A stretch of DNA of 64,000 bases, from NCBI GenBank assembly GCA_025450135.1, contig JANWHZ010000045.1:1-64000 (forward strand), read 5' to 3'. Positions 7,099 to 16,843 of this stretch are shown here, one piece after another. The number at the start of each line of letters is the position of its first letter. Position 1 is the stretch's first letter. This stretch comes from Candidatus Saccharimonadales bacterium. GTDB taxonomy: Bacteria > Patescibacteriota > Saccharimonadia > Saccharimonadales > UBA4665. Both the position numbers and the translations under genes were made by a program. A model generated the notes under the pieces. It did not search any database. It was not told the origin of the DNA and worked only from the letters and a program-made list of their open reading frames with translations.

Positions 7099-10000
7099 TT
7101 ACGCAGCGTGTGCAACTTCATCGATTTTAACAGCACCGTCACCTTCGCGCTTCGCACCGGTACCAACCGGAATCTTGCGGCCAATGATAACATTTTCCTT
7201 CAAGCCGTAGAGCTTATCGACGCGACCACTGGTGGCAGCGGCAATAAGAACACGCGTAGTGTCTTGGAAGGATGCGGCACTCAAGAATGAGTCGGTTGAA
7301 AGACTTGCTTTGGTAATGCCCAGTAGCAATTGATTGACTACGGCCGGTTGTTTGTTAGCACGTACAAGTGCCTCATTGGCTTCGGCAACTGCCAGCTTAC
7401 TGACTACGTCGCCAGTAACAAACTCAGAGTCCCCAGCTTCTTCGATTTGGACGCGGCCAAACATCTGGCGAACCACTACTTCAAGGTGTTTATCTGCAAT
7501 ATTCTGACCCTGCGCTGCAAAGATCTTAAGCATTTCGGTCATGATATAGCGTTGAGTTGACTCGACACCTTGCAAGCGCATCAGGTCTTGTAGGTTGATA
7601 GAACCGCTGGTCAGGCGTTGGCCGGCAATTACTTTGTCGCCCTCCTTAACTAGCAGCTGCTTGTAGCCTGGTATTTCATAGCGCACAGCGCTTTGACGGG
7701 TAGGGGTTATAGCAACCTTCTTGCCTTTGACTGATACCTTACCAGCAATCGTTGCCACAATCGGCTCTGACCCGTCCTCGAGCGCAGCCAATACGTCACC
7801 AATCATGACATCCGAGTTGTCTGCAACGGACGCTTTACGCTCACCAAGTCTGAATGTCACGTTCGCATTTTCATCTGCTGTGATCTGAACCACATAATAG
7901 TCACCTTGTTCCCAAGTACTCACCGCACCATCGATCTCGGTCAGATATGCCTGTCCTTTCGGACTGCGAGCTTCGAACAACTCTTCGATACGTGTTAGAC
8001 CTTGTGCAGCGTCATCGGCTACGAATGCACCTGAGCGGTGCTTAGAGTCAAGTGAAAGCTGCGTCGAAGGTTCACCAATACTCTGTGCCGCGACGACACC
8101 GATAGGTGCGTGGTCAGTAACAAGCAAGCCAGTCGCCGGATCAACGCCGTATGACTTCCGTCCAACACCATGGGCTGAGGTAGCACTCAAGACGCTCAAT
8201 ATGCGGACACCATCAAGTTTGTCATCTGCTTCGATCTTCTCGGCTATCACAGGAGTAATCAACTCACCCTTCTTGACGAACACGCCAATGCTTTCGGCAG
8301 CATAGCGTCCTGCTAGACGGTTAGATAGTGTTACACCGATTTCTGCAGCATCGCTACGGTACATCGGGAACCCAGGGTCCTCTGCGCCATCATCAAGCGT
8401 AAATACGTCCTGTGAGACGTCAACTAAACGACGCGTCAGGTAACCAGCGTCAGCGGTCTTGAGGGCAATATCAATAAGCGCTTTACGGGTACCACGGGTA
8501 CCGGTGAAGTACTCAAGTGGGTCAAGCCCAGCAATATAGCCAGACTTAACTGGTAGCTCAATGGCACGGCCAGTTGCATCCTGCATGACCCCGAGCATCC
8601 CTACAGCATTCAACATCTGTGAGATGTTACCGCGGGCACCGGATTCGATTGCAATAGCTGTCGGTGTATCCATGCCACTAAGCTGCTCAGAGAGCATGTT
8701 CTTGACACGGGTTTCAATCTTCGTCCAGTTCTCAACCGTAAGGCGATAACGTTCGTCGTCAGTGATGAAACCTTGCTCGTATTGCTCGGCGATCGATGCG
8801 GTACGTACATTTCCCTCTTGAATTGCATCAGGTAGACCAGGGATAGCGACAAAGTCGTCCATGCCAATACTAAGACCTGAGTTAGTAGCGAACAGGAATC
8901 CGACATCCTTTAAATTGTCTGCAATTTTTGCCGTGCGCTCTTGACCGTATTTGGCATATACCTGGGCCATCACCTTCTGCAAGCGCTTCTTGGTCATTGG
9001 CTCGTCTTGATAGGAGAAGTCCTCTGGGAACGTCTCATTGAATAGGAAACGTCCAATACTGGATTCACGGACTTCGCCGCGGAATGGTAAGCGTACCTTC
9101 GTCTGTAAGCTTATCCTATTAGCATCGAGCGCCATGATGGCTTCCTCTATGCCTGAGAAGACAACCGGTTTGGCGCTCAGCGTACCTGGACGATTGTACG
9201 TCAAGTAGTAGAGACCAAGCACAATGTCCTGTTCTATATGAAGAATTGGCGAGCCATCAGCAGGTTTCAGCAAGTTTTTGCTGGCTGCCATAATATCGCG
9301 GGCTTCGGCTTGTGCTTCATCTGACAATGGCACGTGAACTGCCATCTGGTCACCATCGAAGTCGGCATTGAAACCCTTACAGACAAGCGGGTGAAGCTGT
9401 ATTGCGCGCCCTTCGATCAGTACCGGGCGGAACGCTTGGATACTCAAGCGGTGTAGTGACGGAGCACGGTTGAGAAGGACATATTTATCCTTTATGACCT
9501 CGTCAAGTGCGTCCCAAACAACGGTATCGCCGGCTTCTATTAAGCGGGAAGCTGAACGAATATTATGCGCTTGATCGCGTGCAATGAGCTCCCCGATAAC
9601 AAACGGCTTGAAGAGCTCAAGCGCCATCATTTTCGGCAGGCCGCACTGGTCGATACTTAATTCTGGACCGGCAACGATCACTGAACGTCCGGAATAATCA
9701 ACACGTTTACCGAGTAGGTTCTGGCGGAAGCGTCCCTGCTTACCTTTAAGCATATCGCTCAAGGACTTTAGACGGCGGCGTGCACCGGTTGCCGATACAG
9801 CACGACCGGAACGAGCACTGTTGTTGTCGATAAGTGCGTCGACGGCTTCCTGTAGCATTCGCTGCTCGTTGCGGCGGATGACCTCAGGCGCGTTAAGTTC
9901 AATCAGCTTCTTTAGGCGGTTGTTACGGTTGATGACACGGCGGTAGAGATCATTTAGGTCAGAAGTAGCGAAGCGGCCACCGGTCAATTGCACCATCGGG

Positions 10001-10920
10001 CGAAGATCGGGAGGGATCACTGCCAAGACGCTCACGCACATTGATGACGGCTTGATGCCAGCACGATCCATGCTCTCGAGCAGACGCAGACGCTTCATCA
10101 GCTTCTTCTTCCGTTGGCCCTTGGCTTCTTCAGCCTCATTAGACAAATCATCAATCAGTTCACCTAGGTTAACTTCATCGAGCAGATCCTTCAATGCAGC
10201 TCCGCCCATACCAACTTTGATAAGTTCGCGGAGCTCGTCTGGTAGATTGCGGTATTCACCTTCATTGATGAGTGCTAACTTCTCAAGACTAGTCAGCTGG
10301 GTGCGGAACCGCTCGAAGTTCTCGGACAGCTCGTTCAGCTCCTTGGTACGCATTTCAGCCAACGCTTTGACATTAGCCTCTTCCTTTTGTGCTTCGCTTT
10401 CGTAACGAAGCGTGATCGCGTCCTTAGCAGCAGCAAATTCAGCCTCTCGGTCAGCCAGCAGTTGGTCGCGTTTCTCAGTATTTACGCTCTTAATAACATA
10501 TGCAGCAAAGTACGCCACGCGCTCCAAGTTTTTGACCGTTATACCAAGTAACAAGCCCATGGCAGACGGCGTACCGTGCAGGAACCAGATATGAGCAACA
10601 GGTACGGCCAGTTGGATATGGCCCATGCGCTCGCGGCGCACAATGCTGCGAGTAACTAGCTCGCCGTTCTTGTCTACCGCTGCTTCCCTGGAACGAACAC
10701 CCTTGTACTTCGCGTCATGAGGGTTAATGTCCTTGACCGGCCCAAAGATCCGTTCACAGAACAGACCGTCGCGCTCCGGCTTCTGGGTGCGGTAGTTAAT
10801 CGTTTCCGGCTTAGTGACTTCGCCATGGCTCCATTCCAGAATATCTTCCGGACTGGCCACCGCGAGGCGCACCGCATCGAATTCGGCAATATCGGTGCCA
10901 GATGGATCATATCTACGCAT
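7099..10920 (-). CDS. rpoC: RNA polymerase subunit beta' (zinc sites missing)
   Basis: 1273 aa from the ATG at 10920, which is preceded by a strong AGGAGAGGAGG and lies just after the rpoB stop; an upstream in-frame start at 10965 inside rpoB is rejected because RpoC homologues begin at this point. The catalytic NADFDGDQ is intact, as are FCERIFGP, VRRERMGHI, KGKQGRFRQNLLGKRVDYS and AAQSIGEP. Two things are odd. The N-terminal zinc ribbon (normally four Cys in a CxC...CxxC pattern between FGPVKD and VRRERMGH) has no cysteine at all. The second zinc site (normally CxxxxxxCxxC near GVCxxCYGR) reads ATSAHGVGRKSYGV, again without cysteine. The trigger loop reads LSLDSKHRSG where almost all bacteria have LTMRTFHxGG; the His is kept. 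Confidence 0.97.
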   Translation of the reverse strand: MRRYDPSGTDIAEFDAVRLAVASPEDILEWSHGEVTKPETINYRTQKPERDGLFCERIFGPVKDINPHDAKYKGVRSREAAVDKNGELVTRSIVRRERMGHIQLAVPVAHIWFLHGTPSAMGLLLGITVKNLERVAYFAAYVIKSVNTEKRDQLLADREAEFAAAKDAITLRYESEAQKEEANVKALAEMRTKELNELSENFERFRTQLTSLEKLALINEGEYRNLPDELRELIKVGMGGAALKDLLDEVNLGELIDDLSNEAEEAKGQRKKKLMKRLRLLESMDRAGIKPSSMCVSVLAVIPPDLRPMVQLTGGRFATSDLNDLYRRVINRNNRLKKLIELNAPEVIRRNEQRMLQEAVDALIDNNSARSGRAVSATGARRRLKSLSDMLKGKQGRFRQNLLGKRVDYSGRSVIVAGPELSIDQCGLPKMMALELFKPFVIGELIARDQAHNIRSASRLIEAGDTVVWDALDEVIKDKYVLLNRAPSLHRLSIQAFRPVLIEGRAIQLHPLVCKGFNADFDGDQMAVHVPLSDEAQAEARDIMAASKNLLKPADGSPILHIEQDIVLGLYYLTYNRPGTLSAKPVVFSGIEEAIMALDANRISLQTKVRLPFRGEVRESSIGRFLFNETFPEDFSYQDEPMTKKRLQKVMAQVYAKYGQERTAKIADNLKDVGFLFATNSGLSIGMDDFVAIPGLPDAIQEGNVRTASIAEQYEQGFITDDERYRLTVENWTKIETRVKNMLSEQLSGMDTPTAIAIESGARGNISQMLNAVGMLGVMQDATGRAIELPVKSGYIAGLDPLEYFTGTRGTRKALIDIALKTADAGYLTRRLVDVSQDVFTLDDGAEDPGFPMYRSDAAEIGVTLSNRLAGRYAAESIGVFVKKGELITPVIAEKIEADDKLDGVRILSVLSATSAHGVGRKSYGVDPATGLLVTDHAPIGVVAAQSIGEPSTQLSLDSKHRSGAFVADDAAQGLTRIEELFEARSPKGQAYLTEIDGAVSTWEQGDYYVVQITADENANVTFRLGERKASVADNSDVMIGDVLAALEDGSEPIVATIAGKVSVKGKKVAITPTRQSAVRYEIPGYKQLLVKEGDKVIAGQRLTSGSINLQDLMRLQGVESTQRYIMTEMLKIFAAQGQNIADKHLEVVVRQMFGRVQIEEAGDSEFVTGDVVSKLAVAEANEALVRANKQPAVVNQLLLGITKASLSTDSFLSAASFQDTTRVLIAAATSGRVDKLYGLKENVIIGRKIPVGTGAKREGDGAVKIDEVAHAA

Positions 10921-10921
10921 C

Positions 10922-13900
10922 TTAAGCCTCCTCTCCTTCTTCGTTATCGTATGCTTCTTCGCCATTGCTCATAGTAACGCTGGCGGGCTCACCCCCAAGA
11001 TCGTCTGCATCGGTAATGACGCTAAAATCTTCCACCGGTACGTCAGTAACATCAATATCCGAGATTTCCTCGGCAGGAACTTCGACAGGCGGTTCCGCGG
11101 CAGCTTCTCTACGGATATTGCTAGCTAACAATGCTTCAGCATCAACAACCTGATTAGACTTCAGAAGGTCAACTTTAAGCCCTAAACCTTGCAATTCCTT
11201 TACGAGCACATTGAAGCTCTCTGGAACCTTCGGGCCAACAATTTCCGTCTTCTTAATGATGGACTCATACGCTTTACTGCGGCCATAGACGTCATCTGAT
11301 TTGATGGTCAGCATTTCCTGCAGAATATTGCTGGCGCCATATGCTTCGAGAGCCCAGACTTCCATTTCACCAAAGCGCTGACCACCGTTTTGTGCCTTAC
11401 CACCAAGCGGCTGCTGGGTCACCATTGTGTATGGACCAGTTGAGCGAGCGTGGATCTTGTCAGCCACCATGTGGTTGAGCTTGTTCATGTACATCACGCC
11501 AACGACAGTTCGCTCGCGGAATGGTTCGCCAGTACGCCCATCGTACAGCTGCTGCTTGCCGTCTTCTGGCAGGCCTGCCTGCTTTAAGAGCTCCTGGATC
11601 TTCTTGGTCGGGACACCGTCAAAAGATGGGCTCGCAACTTTGTAGCCAAGTGCGTGCGCCGCCATGCCAAGGTGAGCTTCAAACAGCTGACCAAGGTTCA
11701 TACGGGATGGAACACCGAGTGGGTTCAAGACAATGTCAACTGGTGTACCGTCTTCCGTAAATGGCATGTCCTCAATTGGAAGAATGCGTGCGATAACACC
11801 TTTGTTACCGTGCCGACCACCGAGCTTGTCGCCAACGCTGATTTTGCGCATCTGTGCTACGAAGACCTGGATCTGCTTAATGACGCCTGACTTCAGTTCA
11901 TGACCATTTTCGCGGCTGAAGACCTTCACACCGACAACCTTGCCATGCTTGCCGTTAGACATACGCTGCGAGGTATCACGGACCTCTTTGGCTTTTTCAC
12001 CAAATATAGCACGGAGTAGCATCTCTTCGGAGCTCAGCTCCTGCTCACCTTTCGGGGTAATCTTTCCAACTAGAATATCACCGGGGTGTACTTCGGCGCC
12101 GATGCGGACGATGCCGTCGTCGGCCAGATGGCGTAGCGTTTCTTCAGACACGTTCGGGATATCACGGGTAACAATTTCTGGGCCAAGCTTTGTCTCGCGG
12201 ACTTCGATCATGAAGTCAACAATGTGAATACTCGTTAGTGTGTCATCTTCGACAATGCGGCGAGACAATACGACTGCGTCCTCGAAGTTATAGCCACCCC
12301 ATGGCATGAATGCTACGAGCAAGTCTTTACCGAGCGCCATTTCACCATTCTCAATTGACATACCTTCAACGAGAACATCGCCCTTCTTTACTTGGTCGCC
12401 GGTATTAACAACTACCTTTTGGTTAATACTGGTACCTTCATTCGAGCGGATAAAGTGTTGTGGGTGATAGCTGACTTTGCCGTCCTTATATTGAACGACA
12501 ACTTCGTCAGCGCTAGCCTTAACAACTTCGCCATCGTCCTCAGCTGCAATCAGCTGACCAGTATTACGAGCTGCTGGTCCTTCCAGACCGGTGCCGACAA
12601 TTGGCGCCTTTGGCTGGATCAGCGGCACTGCCTGACGCTGCTGGTTGGCACCCATCAGCGAACGGTAGACATAGTTCTTTTCGATGAACGGAATGAGACC
12701 GGCGCTCGTACCGATAATTTGATTTCTAGTAGCATCGACATGAGTCACTTCATTCGCATCAACTTGGGCAGTTTTAAGATACTCACGCGCACTAACGCGT
12801 TCAGCCATGAAATAACCATGTTCATCAGTCTCGTTACCCGCACCGGCGATAGTGGCAGCCTCCTCGTCATATGCGTCGAGATATTCAATCTCGTCGGTGA
12901 CCCGAGCCTTGACCGGCCAGGTTACGCGACCTTCAACTTTAGCAAGTTTGGCGGCATCTTCTTTTGTGATCTTGCTGCCAGCCTTAACTAATGTTTTGCC
13001 ATTCTCATCTTCTAGATTCACGCTGGCGATTTCACCAACAATATCCCTCGGAGTCGCTGCATTAATTACTTTGCGATACGGTGTCTCGACAAAGCCGTAG
13101 TCGTTGACGCGGGCGTAGTTAGCCAAGTTTAGCACCAAGCCAATATTGGCGCCTTCAGGGGTTTCCACGGCGCAAATTCGACCATAGTGTGTGGCATGGG
13201 CGTCGCGGACATCAAACCCGGCACGCTCGCGTGATAGACCACCAGGACCCATTGAGCTCAGGCGGCGTTTATGGGCAAGCTCGCTCAGAGGGTTAACTTG
13301 GTCCATAAACTGCGACAGCTGTGAGCTAGCGAAGAATTCACGGACAGCCGCCACAACAGGGCGAGCATTGATCAGCTGGCCAGGTTGGACGGTTTCGATG
13401 TCGCTCATCGACATGCGGTCTTGCGTGTTCCGAGCCATGCGCAGGAGTCCGATACGGAACTGGCGCTGCACAAGCTCGCCGACCATCTTAACTCGACGAT
13501 TAGCTAAGCTATCGATGTCATCTGACGGTTCCTGGGTATTATTCAGACGGATAATCTCTGCCACAATCGCCTCGAGGTCTTCGATATGCATGACGCGATG
13601 TTCAATTGTATTCGGAACGTCTAGGTTCAGCCGCTTGTTCAATTTATAACGACCGACGCGTGAGAAGTCGAAGCGCTTGAAGTTGTAGAACATATTTTCA
13701 ATGAGACTGCGCGCGTTATCAACAGTAGCTAAATCACCTGGGCGCAGACGACGATACACTTCAATCAGGGCGTTGTTCTGGCCTTTTGAGGAATCTTTTT
13801 CGAGAGTGGCGTCCAGATAGCTAACTTTACCAGTGTCAACATGTTTGAACGCTTCACGCATACGGGCTTCAGGCACACCAAGAGCACGCAGCAGTGTGGT

Positions 13901-14476
13901 AGCTGGGATCTTGCGCTTGCGGTCGATCTTGACGTAAAGCGCATTATTGCTTGAAGTCTCAAACTCTAGCCAAGCGCCACGACCAGGGATCACCTTAGCA
14001 CCATACAACATGCCTCCCGTATGTTGTTCTGCAGTGAAGAACACACCAGCTGAGCGGGTCAGCTGGCTTACTACAACACGTTCAGCACCATTGATGACAA
14101 ATGTCCCGCGGCGTGTCATCCACGGATAATCACCGAGATAAATTTCCTGCTCTTTTACTTCGCCTGTGATTTTGTTGATAAGCTCAGCACGCGCCATCAG
14201 CGGCACTTCGTACGAAACATTGTTCTCACGGGCCTCTGACTCTGTCAGCTTAGGCTCACCGAAGTAATATTTTTTGAAGTTAAGTGTTAGTTTGGTACCG
14301 GTATAGTCGTCAATCGGACTAATTTCCGCCAATAGCTCACCGAGGCCTTCCTCGACAAACCATTGGAACGACTTGTTTTGGTGCTCTACGAGTCCTGGCA
14401 ATTCAGCCTGATCCTGGCTGCCGGTCGTAAAGTACACGCGTGAACCCTTAGCGGCTGCTGTGCTGCTTTTCGCCAT
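10922..14476 (-). CDS. rpoB: RNA polymerase subunit beta
   Basis: 1184 aa. The rifampicin-pocket cluster QLSQFMDQVNPLSEL then HKRRLSSMGPGG is present; by E. coli numbering D516, H526, R529 and S531 equivalents are conserved and N518 is Val, so the pocket is of a broadly rifampicin-sensitive type. RERAGFDVRDAHATHYGR, ETPEGANIGL and the C-terminal KxGDKLxGRHGNKG motif are also seen. The C-terminus carries an acidic tail of about 50 residues (DVPVEDFSVITDADDLGG, ending EEGEEA). The ATG at 14476 follows AAAGGGGTGATAG. rpoB stops one base before the rpoC ATG. A consensus promoter lies about 215 bp upstream. Confidence 0.98.
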   Translation of the reverse strand: MAKSSTAAAKGSRVYFTTGSQDQAELPGLVEHQNKSFQWFVEEGLGELLAEISPIDDYTGTKLTLNFKKYYFGEPKLTESEARENNVSYEVPLMARAELINKITGEVKEQEIYLGDYPWMTRRGTFVINGAERVVVSQLTRSAGVFFTAEQHTGGMLYGAKVIPGRGAWLEFETSSNNALYVKIDRKRKIPATTLLRALGVPEARMREAFKHVDTGKVSYLDATLEKDSSKGQNNALIEVYRRLRPGDLATVDNARSLIENMFYNFKRFDFSRVGRYKLNKRLNLDVPNTIEHRVMHIEDLEAIVAEIIRLNNTQEPSDDIDSLANRRVKMVGELVQRQFRIGLLRMARNTQDRMSMSDIETVQPGQLINARPVVAAVREFFASSQLSQFMDQVNPLSELAHKRRLSSMGPGGLSRERAGFDVRDAHATHYGRICAVETPEGANIGLVLNLANYARVNDYGFVETPYRKVINAATPRDIVGEIASVNLEDENGKTLVKAGSKITKEDAAKLAKVEGRVTWPVKARVTDEIEYLDAYDEEAATIAGAGNETDEHGYFMAERVSAREYLKTAQVDANEVTHVDATRNQIIGTSAGLIPFIEKNYVYRSLMGANQQRQAVPLIQPKAPIVGTGLEGPAARNTGQLIAAEDDGEVVKASADEVVVQYKDGKVSYHPQHFIRSNEGTSINQKVVVNTGDQVKKGDVLVEGMSIENGEMALGKDLLVAFMPWGGYNFEDAVVLSRRIVEDDTLTSIHIVDFMIEVRETKLGPEIVTRDIPNVSEETLRHLADDGIVRIGAEVHPGDILVGKITPKGEQELSSEEMLLRAIFGEKAKEVRDTSQRMSNGKHGKVVGVKVFSRENGHELKSGVIKQIQVFVAQMRKISVGDKLGGRHGNKGVIARILPIEDMPFTEDGTPVDIVLNPLGVPSRMNLGQLFEAHLGMAAHALGYKVASPSFDGVPTKKIQELLKQAGLPEDGKQQLYDGRTGEPFRERTVVGVMYMNKLNHMVADKIHARSTGPYTMVTQQPLGGKAQNGGQRFGEMEVWALEAYGASNILQEMLTIKSDDVYGRSKAYESIIKKTEIVGPKVPESFNVLVKELQGLGLKVDLLKSNQVVDAEALLASNIRREAAAEPPVEVPAEEISDIDVTDVPVEDFSVITDADDLGGEPASVTMSNGEEAYDNEEGEEA

Positions 14477-14690
14477 ACGCTACTATCACCCCTTTCGCTT
14501 TAGATATCTTCCTACTCGCAACAAACAAGACTTTACTAGTGAAGTAAAGCCCAACTTACGCCCTGTTACTGCTGCAAGATAGTAATGATAGCTGTACGCT
14601 TAATTAAATTGTGTGAGGGAAGGACACCTACGTTCCAGCTAAAAATTCATTATAAAACCAGCCGAAACGTACACTGCTTCTTAGTACTGT

Positions 14691-14719
14691 AGTGTGAACG
14701 ATGAAATTTTAATTGTCAA
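14691..14719 (-). promoter_or_regulatory. Probable rpoB promoter and leader
   Basis: A perfect -35 TTGACA (14714-14719) is followed 17 bp later by CACACT (14691-14696). The leader would be about 210 nt long and contains a hairpin (CTTTAC / GTAAAG, about 14530-14550). It lies between clpP and rpoB and marks the start of the RNA polymerase-str transcription unit. Confidence 0.55.
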
Positions 14720-14746
14720 GCTAAATAATTGCTGGATACCAGGTAA

Positions 14747-15367
14747 CTATGCAGCTTTAGGAGCTGAGGTAATGACCGCATCAACAAGCCCGTAAATTTT
14801 GGACTCTTCGGCATCCATCCACTTATCGCGTTCCATGTCATCATTGATCTTTTCTACCTTCTGACCGGTATTTTTGGCCATGATTTCATTGAGGCGCCGT
14901 TTGATGCGCAGTGACTCCCTCAGGTCAATTTCCATATCGGTTACTTTTCCTTTAGTACCGCTTGAGGGCTGGTGAATCATAACGGTAGCATTAGGCAGCA
15001 TAAAGCGCTTGCCTTTGGTGCCGCTACTGAGCAAAAACGCGGCTGCTGAAGCCTGGACACCGATACCAACTGTCTGCACGTCGTTGGTTACGAACTGCAT
15101 CGTATCGTAGATTGCCAACGCATCATAGACACTACCGCCGGGGCTGTTAATGTAGAAGTAAATGTCCTTCTTGGCATCCTGCGACTGTAGGAAGAGAAAT
15201 TGCGCAACAATTAAGTTGGCCGTCGCTTCATTGACATCTTGGTTTAGGAAAATTATACGGTCCTTTAGAAGCCGCGAGTAGATGTCGTACGCCCGCTCAT
15301 ACCGTCCCTCGTTTTCAATCACGGTTGGTACTAACACTTGTGCCCTGGGAGAAGAAAAATCGCTCAT
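14747..15367 (-). CDS. clpP: ATP-dependent Clp protease proteolytic subunit
   Basis: 206 aa from the ATG at 15367 (MSDFSSPRAQ). Catalytic triad context is visible: Ser in VQASAAAFLLS, His in VMIHQPSSG and Asp in YGLVDAV. The IYFYINSPGGSVYDALAIYDTM block is characteristic. ClpP forms the tetradecameric protease that works with ClpC, whose gene is also in this window. A GTG further upstream at 15391 lies inside the CIRCE operator and is rejected. The -10 box ends only 6 nt before the ATG and no Shine-Dalgarno is present, so the mRNA is probably leaderless. Regulation by HrcA is predicted. Confidence 0.96.
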   Translation of the reverse strand: MSDFSSPRAQVLVPTVIENEGRYERAYDIYSRLLKDRIIFLNQDVNEATANLIVAQFLFLQSQDAKKDIYFYINSPGGSVYDALAIYDTMQFVTNDVQTVGIGVQASAAAFLLSSGTKGKRFMLPNATVMIHQPSSGTKGKVTDMEIDLRESLRIKRRLNEIMAKNTGQKVEKINDDMERDKWMDAEESKIYGLVDAVITSAPKAA

Positions 15368-15373
15368 ATCTTT

Positions 15374-15411
15374 ATGATAGCCAGTTAGCACTCACCAGTC
15401 AAGAGTGCTAA
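15374..15411 (-). promoter_or_regulatory. CIRCE operator overlapping the clpP promoter
   Basis: Perfect CIRCE half-sites TTAGCACTC (15385-15393) and GAGTGCTAA (15403-15411) flank a 9-bp spacer. On the minus strand the spacer supplies the -35 TTGACT (15397-15402), followed after 17 bp by the -10 TATCAT (15374-15379). HrcA binding would directly occlude the -35 box. The HrcA gene is at 35998-36729. Confidence 0.93.
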
Positions 15412-15461
15412 TTCACTATTTTTTCAGTATAGTAATGCATAATTCGTGTTAAGGTTTTATT

Positions 15462-16064
15462 ATGACAAGCAGATTACCTCGAGAACTCCCCCCTCTCGAT
15501 GGCTTTCTAACAATACGCCCAGAGACAGAGACCCCTGATAGAGCTGGGCATTTTGTCATCGAGCGTGTCGACAGCCTGGGCCGTCAGATAAACGTTGATG
15601 CCTCTATTGGTTGGCGGCGCCCTGATGGGCCTAGGCGAATTCGGCGTGAACCCAACACCTTATTCATCGAAAATGTCCAAGTAACTGAACGCCAGCATCT
15701 CGGGGCGGCCGCTCTCTATCTTGCGATTCAGCACGCAAAGCAAGCGGCTGCTACCCGAGGCGTAGAGCTTCGTGCGGGCCGTATGCAGATCATAAACCCA
15801 AGCATGATATGGGCAACTGAAAAGCTAAAGGATATGGGGTTGATCCAAGATGCGTATTATTTAAAGAATGGCAACACAGCTCCACACAGATTGCCAGCTA
15901 CCGAAGGGTTTGAGGATTTGCCAGGTCTTATCTCTGCCGCTGAAGCGGCTCGCTATATGCAGCTGCAAGCAGATATGGAAAGTGCCGGCGTTGAGCCAGA
16001 AGGACTTGGCGCGGTTTGCTGCAAATTTACGTTCCAGCAGGATCCAACCAATATTGACATATAA
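15462..16064 (+). CDS. Hypothetical protein, possibly GNAT-like
   Basis: 200 aa, divergent from clpP. The central part (NTLFIENVQVTERQHLGAAALYLAIQHAKQAAATRGVELRAGRM) has the strand-helix layout and the spacing of the acetyl-CoA binding region of GNAT proteins, but the canonical Q/RxxGxG/A is only loosely matched (RQHLGAA). No signal peptide or membrane segment. AAGG lies 7 nt before the ATG. Its 3' end overlaps the convergent Nudix gene by 38 bp. The acetyltransferase idea is weak; it could be a lineage-specific protein of other function. Confidence 0.65.
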   Translation: MTSRLPRELPPLDGFLTIRPETETPDRAGHFVIERVDSLGRQINVDASIGWRRPDGPRRIRREPNTLFIENVQVTERQHLGAAALYLAIQHAKQAAATRGVELRAGRMQIINPSMIWATEKLKDMGLIQDAYYLKNGNTAPHRLPATEGFEDLPGLISAAEAARYMQLQADMESAGVEPEGLGAVCCKFTFQQDPTNIDI

Positions 16065-16563
16065 ATCTGATCATTTTTGTGCTTGGCTCGGAAAAGTTGG
16101 CAACAAAGTGCTCCGGCGAAACGACTATTTCCTGCTCTAAAGCGTCAATACTGACCCACCTCACCTCGGCAACTTCTTCCGCTTGTAGCGTAAACTGTTC
16201 CACTGACCAGTTGAGTGTTGCGACATACGTCTGGCAAAAGTAGCCTTGGCCATGGCCATTATCTGAGACGAAATACTTAGGACCAGGCGTAAATTTCGCG
16301 TCAGCAATTCCAAGTTCCTCAGACGCTTCTTTGGTTATATTCTCATCATAGGTCTCATTGTTTTCCACAGTTCCAGCAGCCGCGGGTCCCCACTTGTTAG
16401 GATCAAGCAGCTTAGATAGCACCCGCCTTGATAGCAAGACCTCACCTTTATCGTTAACTATCCAGAGTGAGGCCACACGGTAGATATCGCCAGGCTTGAG
16501 TTGGTCGCGTTCCTTATAGCCGATTACCCGGTCATGCCTATCAACAAGCGTGCATACGGCCAT
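16027..16563 (-). CDS. Nudix hydrolase, IPP-isomerase-like subfamily
   Basis: 178 aa. The N-terminus TLVDRHDRVIGYKERDQL followed by RVASLWIVNDKGEVLLSRR and KWGPAAAGTVENNET is the arrangement of IPP isomerase type 1/YfcD-like Nudix proteins. The Nudix box is GTVENNETYDENITKEASEELGI, with Lys in place of the usual Arg of REUXEE. Cytosolic hydrolase of unknown substrate. It follows tig on the same strand after a 280-bp gap. It should not be called an IPP isomerase without the catalytic Cys, which I do not see at the expected place. Confidence 0.85.
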   Translation of the reverse strand: MAVCTLVDRHDRVIGYKERDQLKPGDIYRVASLWIVNDKGEVLLSRRVLSKLLDPNKWGPAAAGTVENNETYDENITKEASEELGIADAKFTPGPKYFVSDNGHGQGYFCQTYVATLNWSVEQFTLQAEEVAEVRWVSIDALEQEIVVSPEHFVANFSEPSTKMIRFICQYWLDPAGT

Positions 16564-16843
16564 TACTAGTTCTTAGTTCCACTTCTAATGCCTGTTATAT
16601 TAACCTGAGTTGTCTGCGGTCTGGCAATAATCGGTGAAGCCGCTGAACCAAGTAAGGAAAGTTTTATTTTCGGTGCGGGCGCAATTATAACAGCTAGCAT
16701 GTTTTGCATAGTATTCATCATAATATGCGCCGCTACAAGTACACCGTTGCGCCACTGGCCGCCATGCTCTATCGTTGTTGCTTCGAAAGGTGGCAGAGAC
16801 TATCCCGATCTTCTTCGGGATCGTCTGTCCAACATTGATCCAC
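16564..16843 (-). other. Gap after tig with two competing small reading frames
   Basis: No clear gene. One minus-strand frame (16600-16863) starts inside the end of tig, reads GQTIPKKIGIVSATFRS and then a Cys-containing stretch (CTCSG, CYNC). A second frame over the 3' half reads NMLAVIIAPAPKIKLSLLG and ends at a TAG two bases before the Nudix ATG. The frames look like two halves of one protein, but no homology supports either. An inverted repeat ATCCCGA/TCGGGAT lies near 16802-16822 without a T-run. Confidence 0.3.

Noticed and set aside
10921..10965. N-terminal extension of RpoC into rpoB
   Set aside because: A strong Shine-Dalgarno and the family-typical start place the ATG at 10920.
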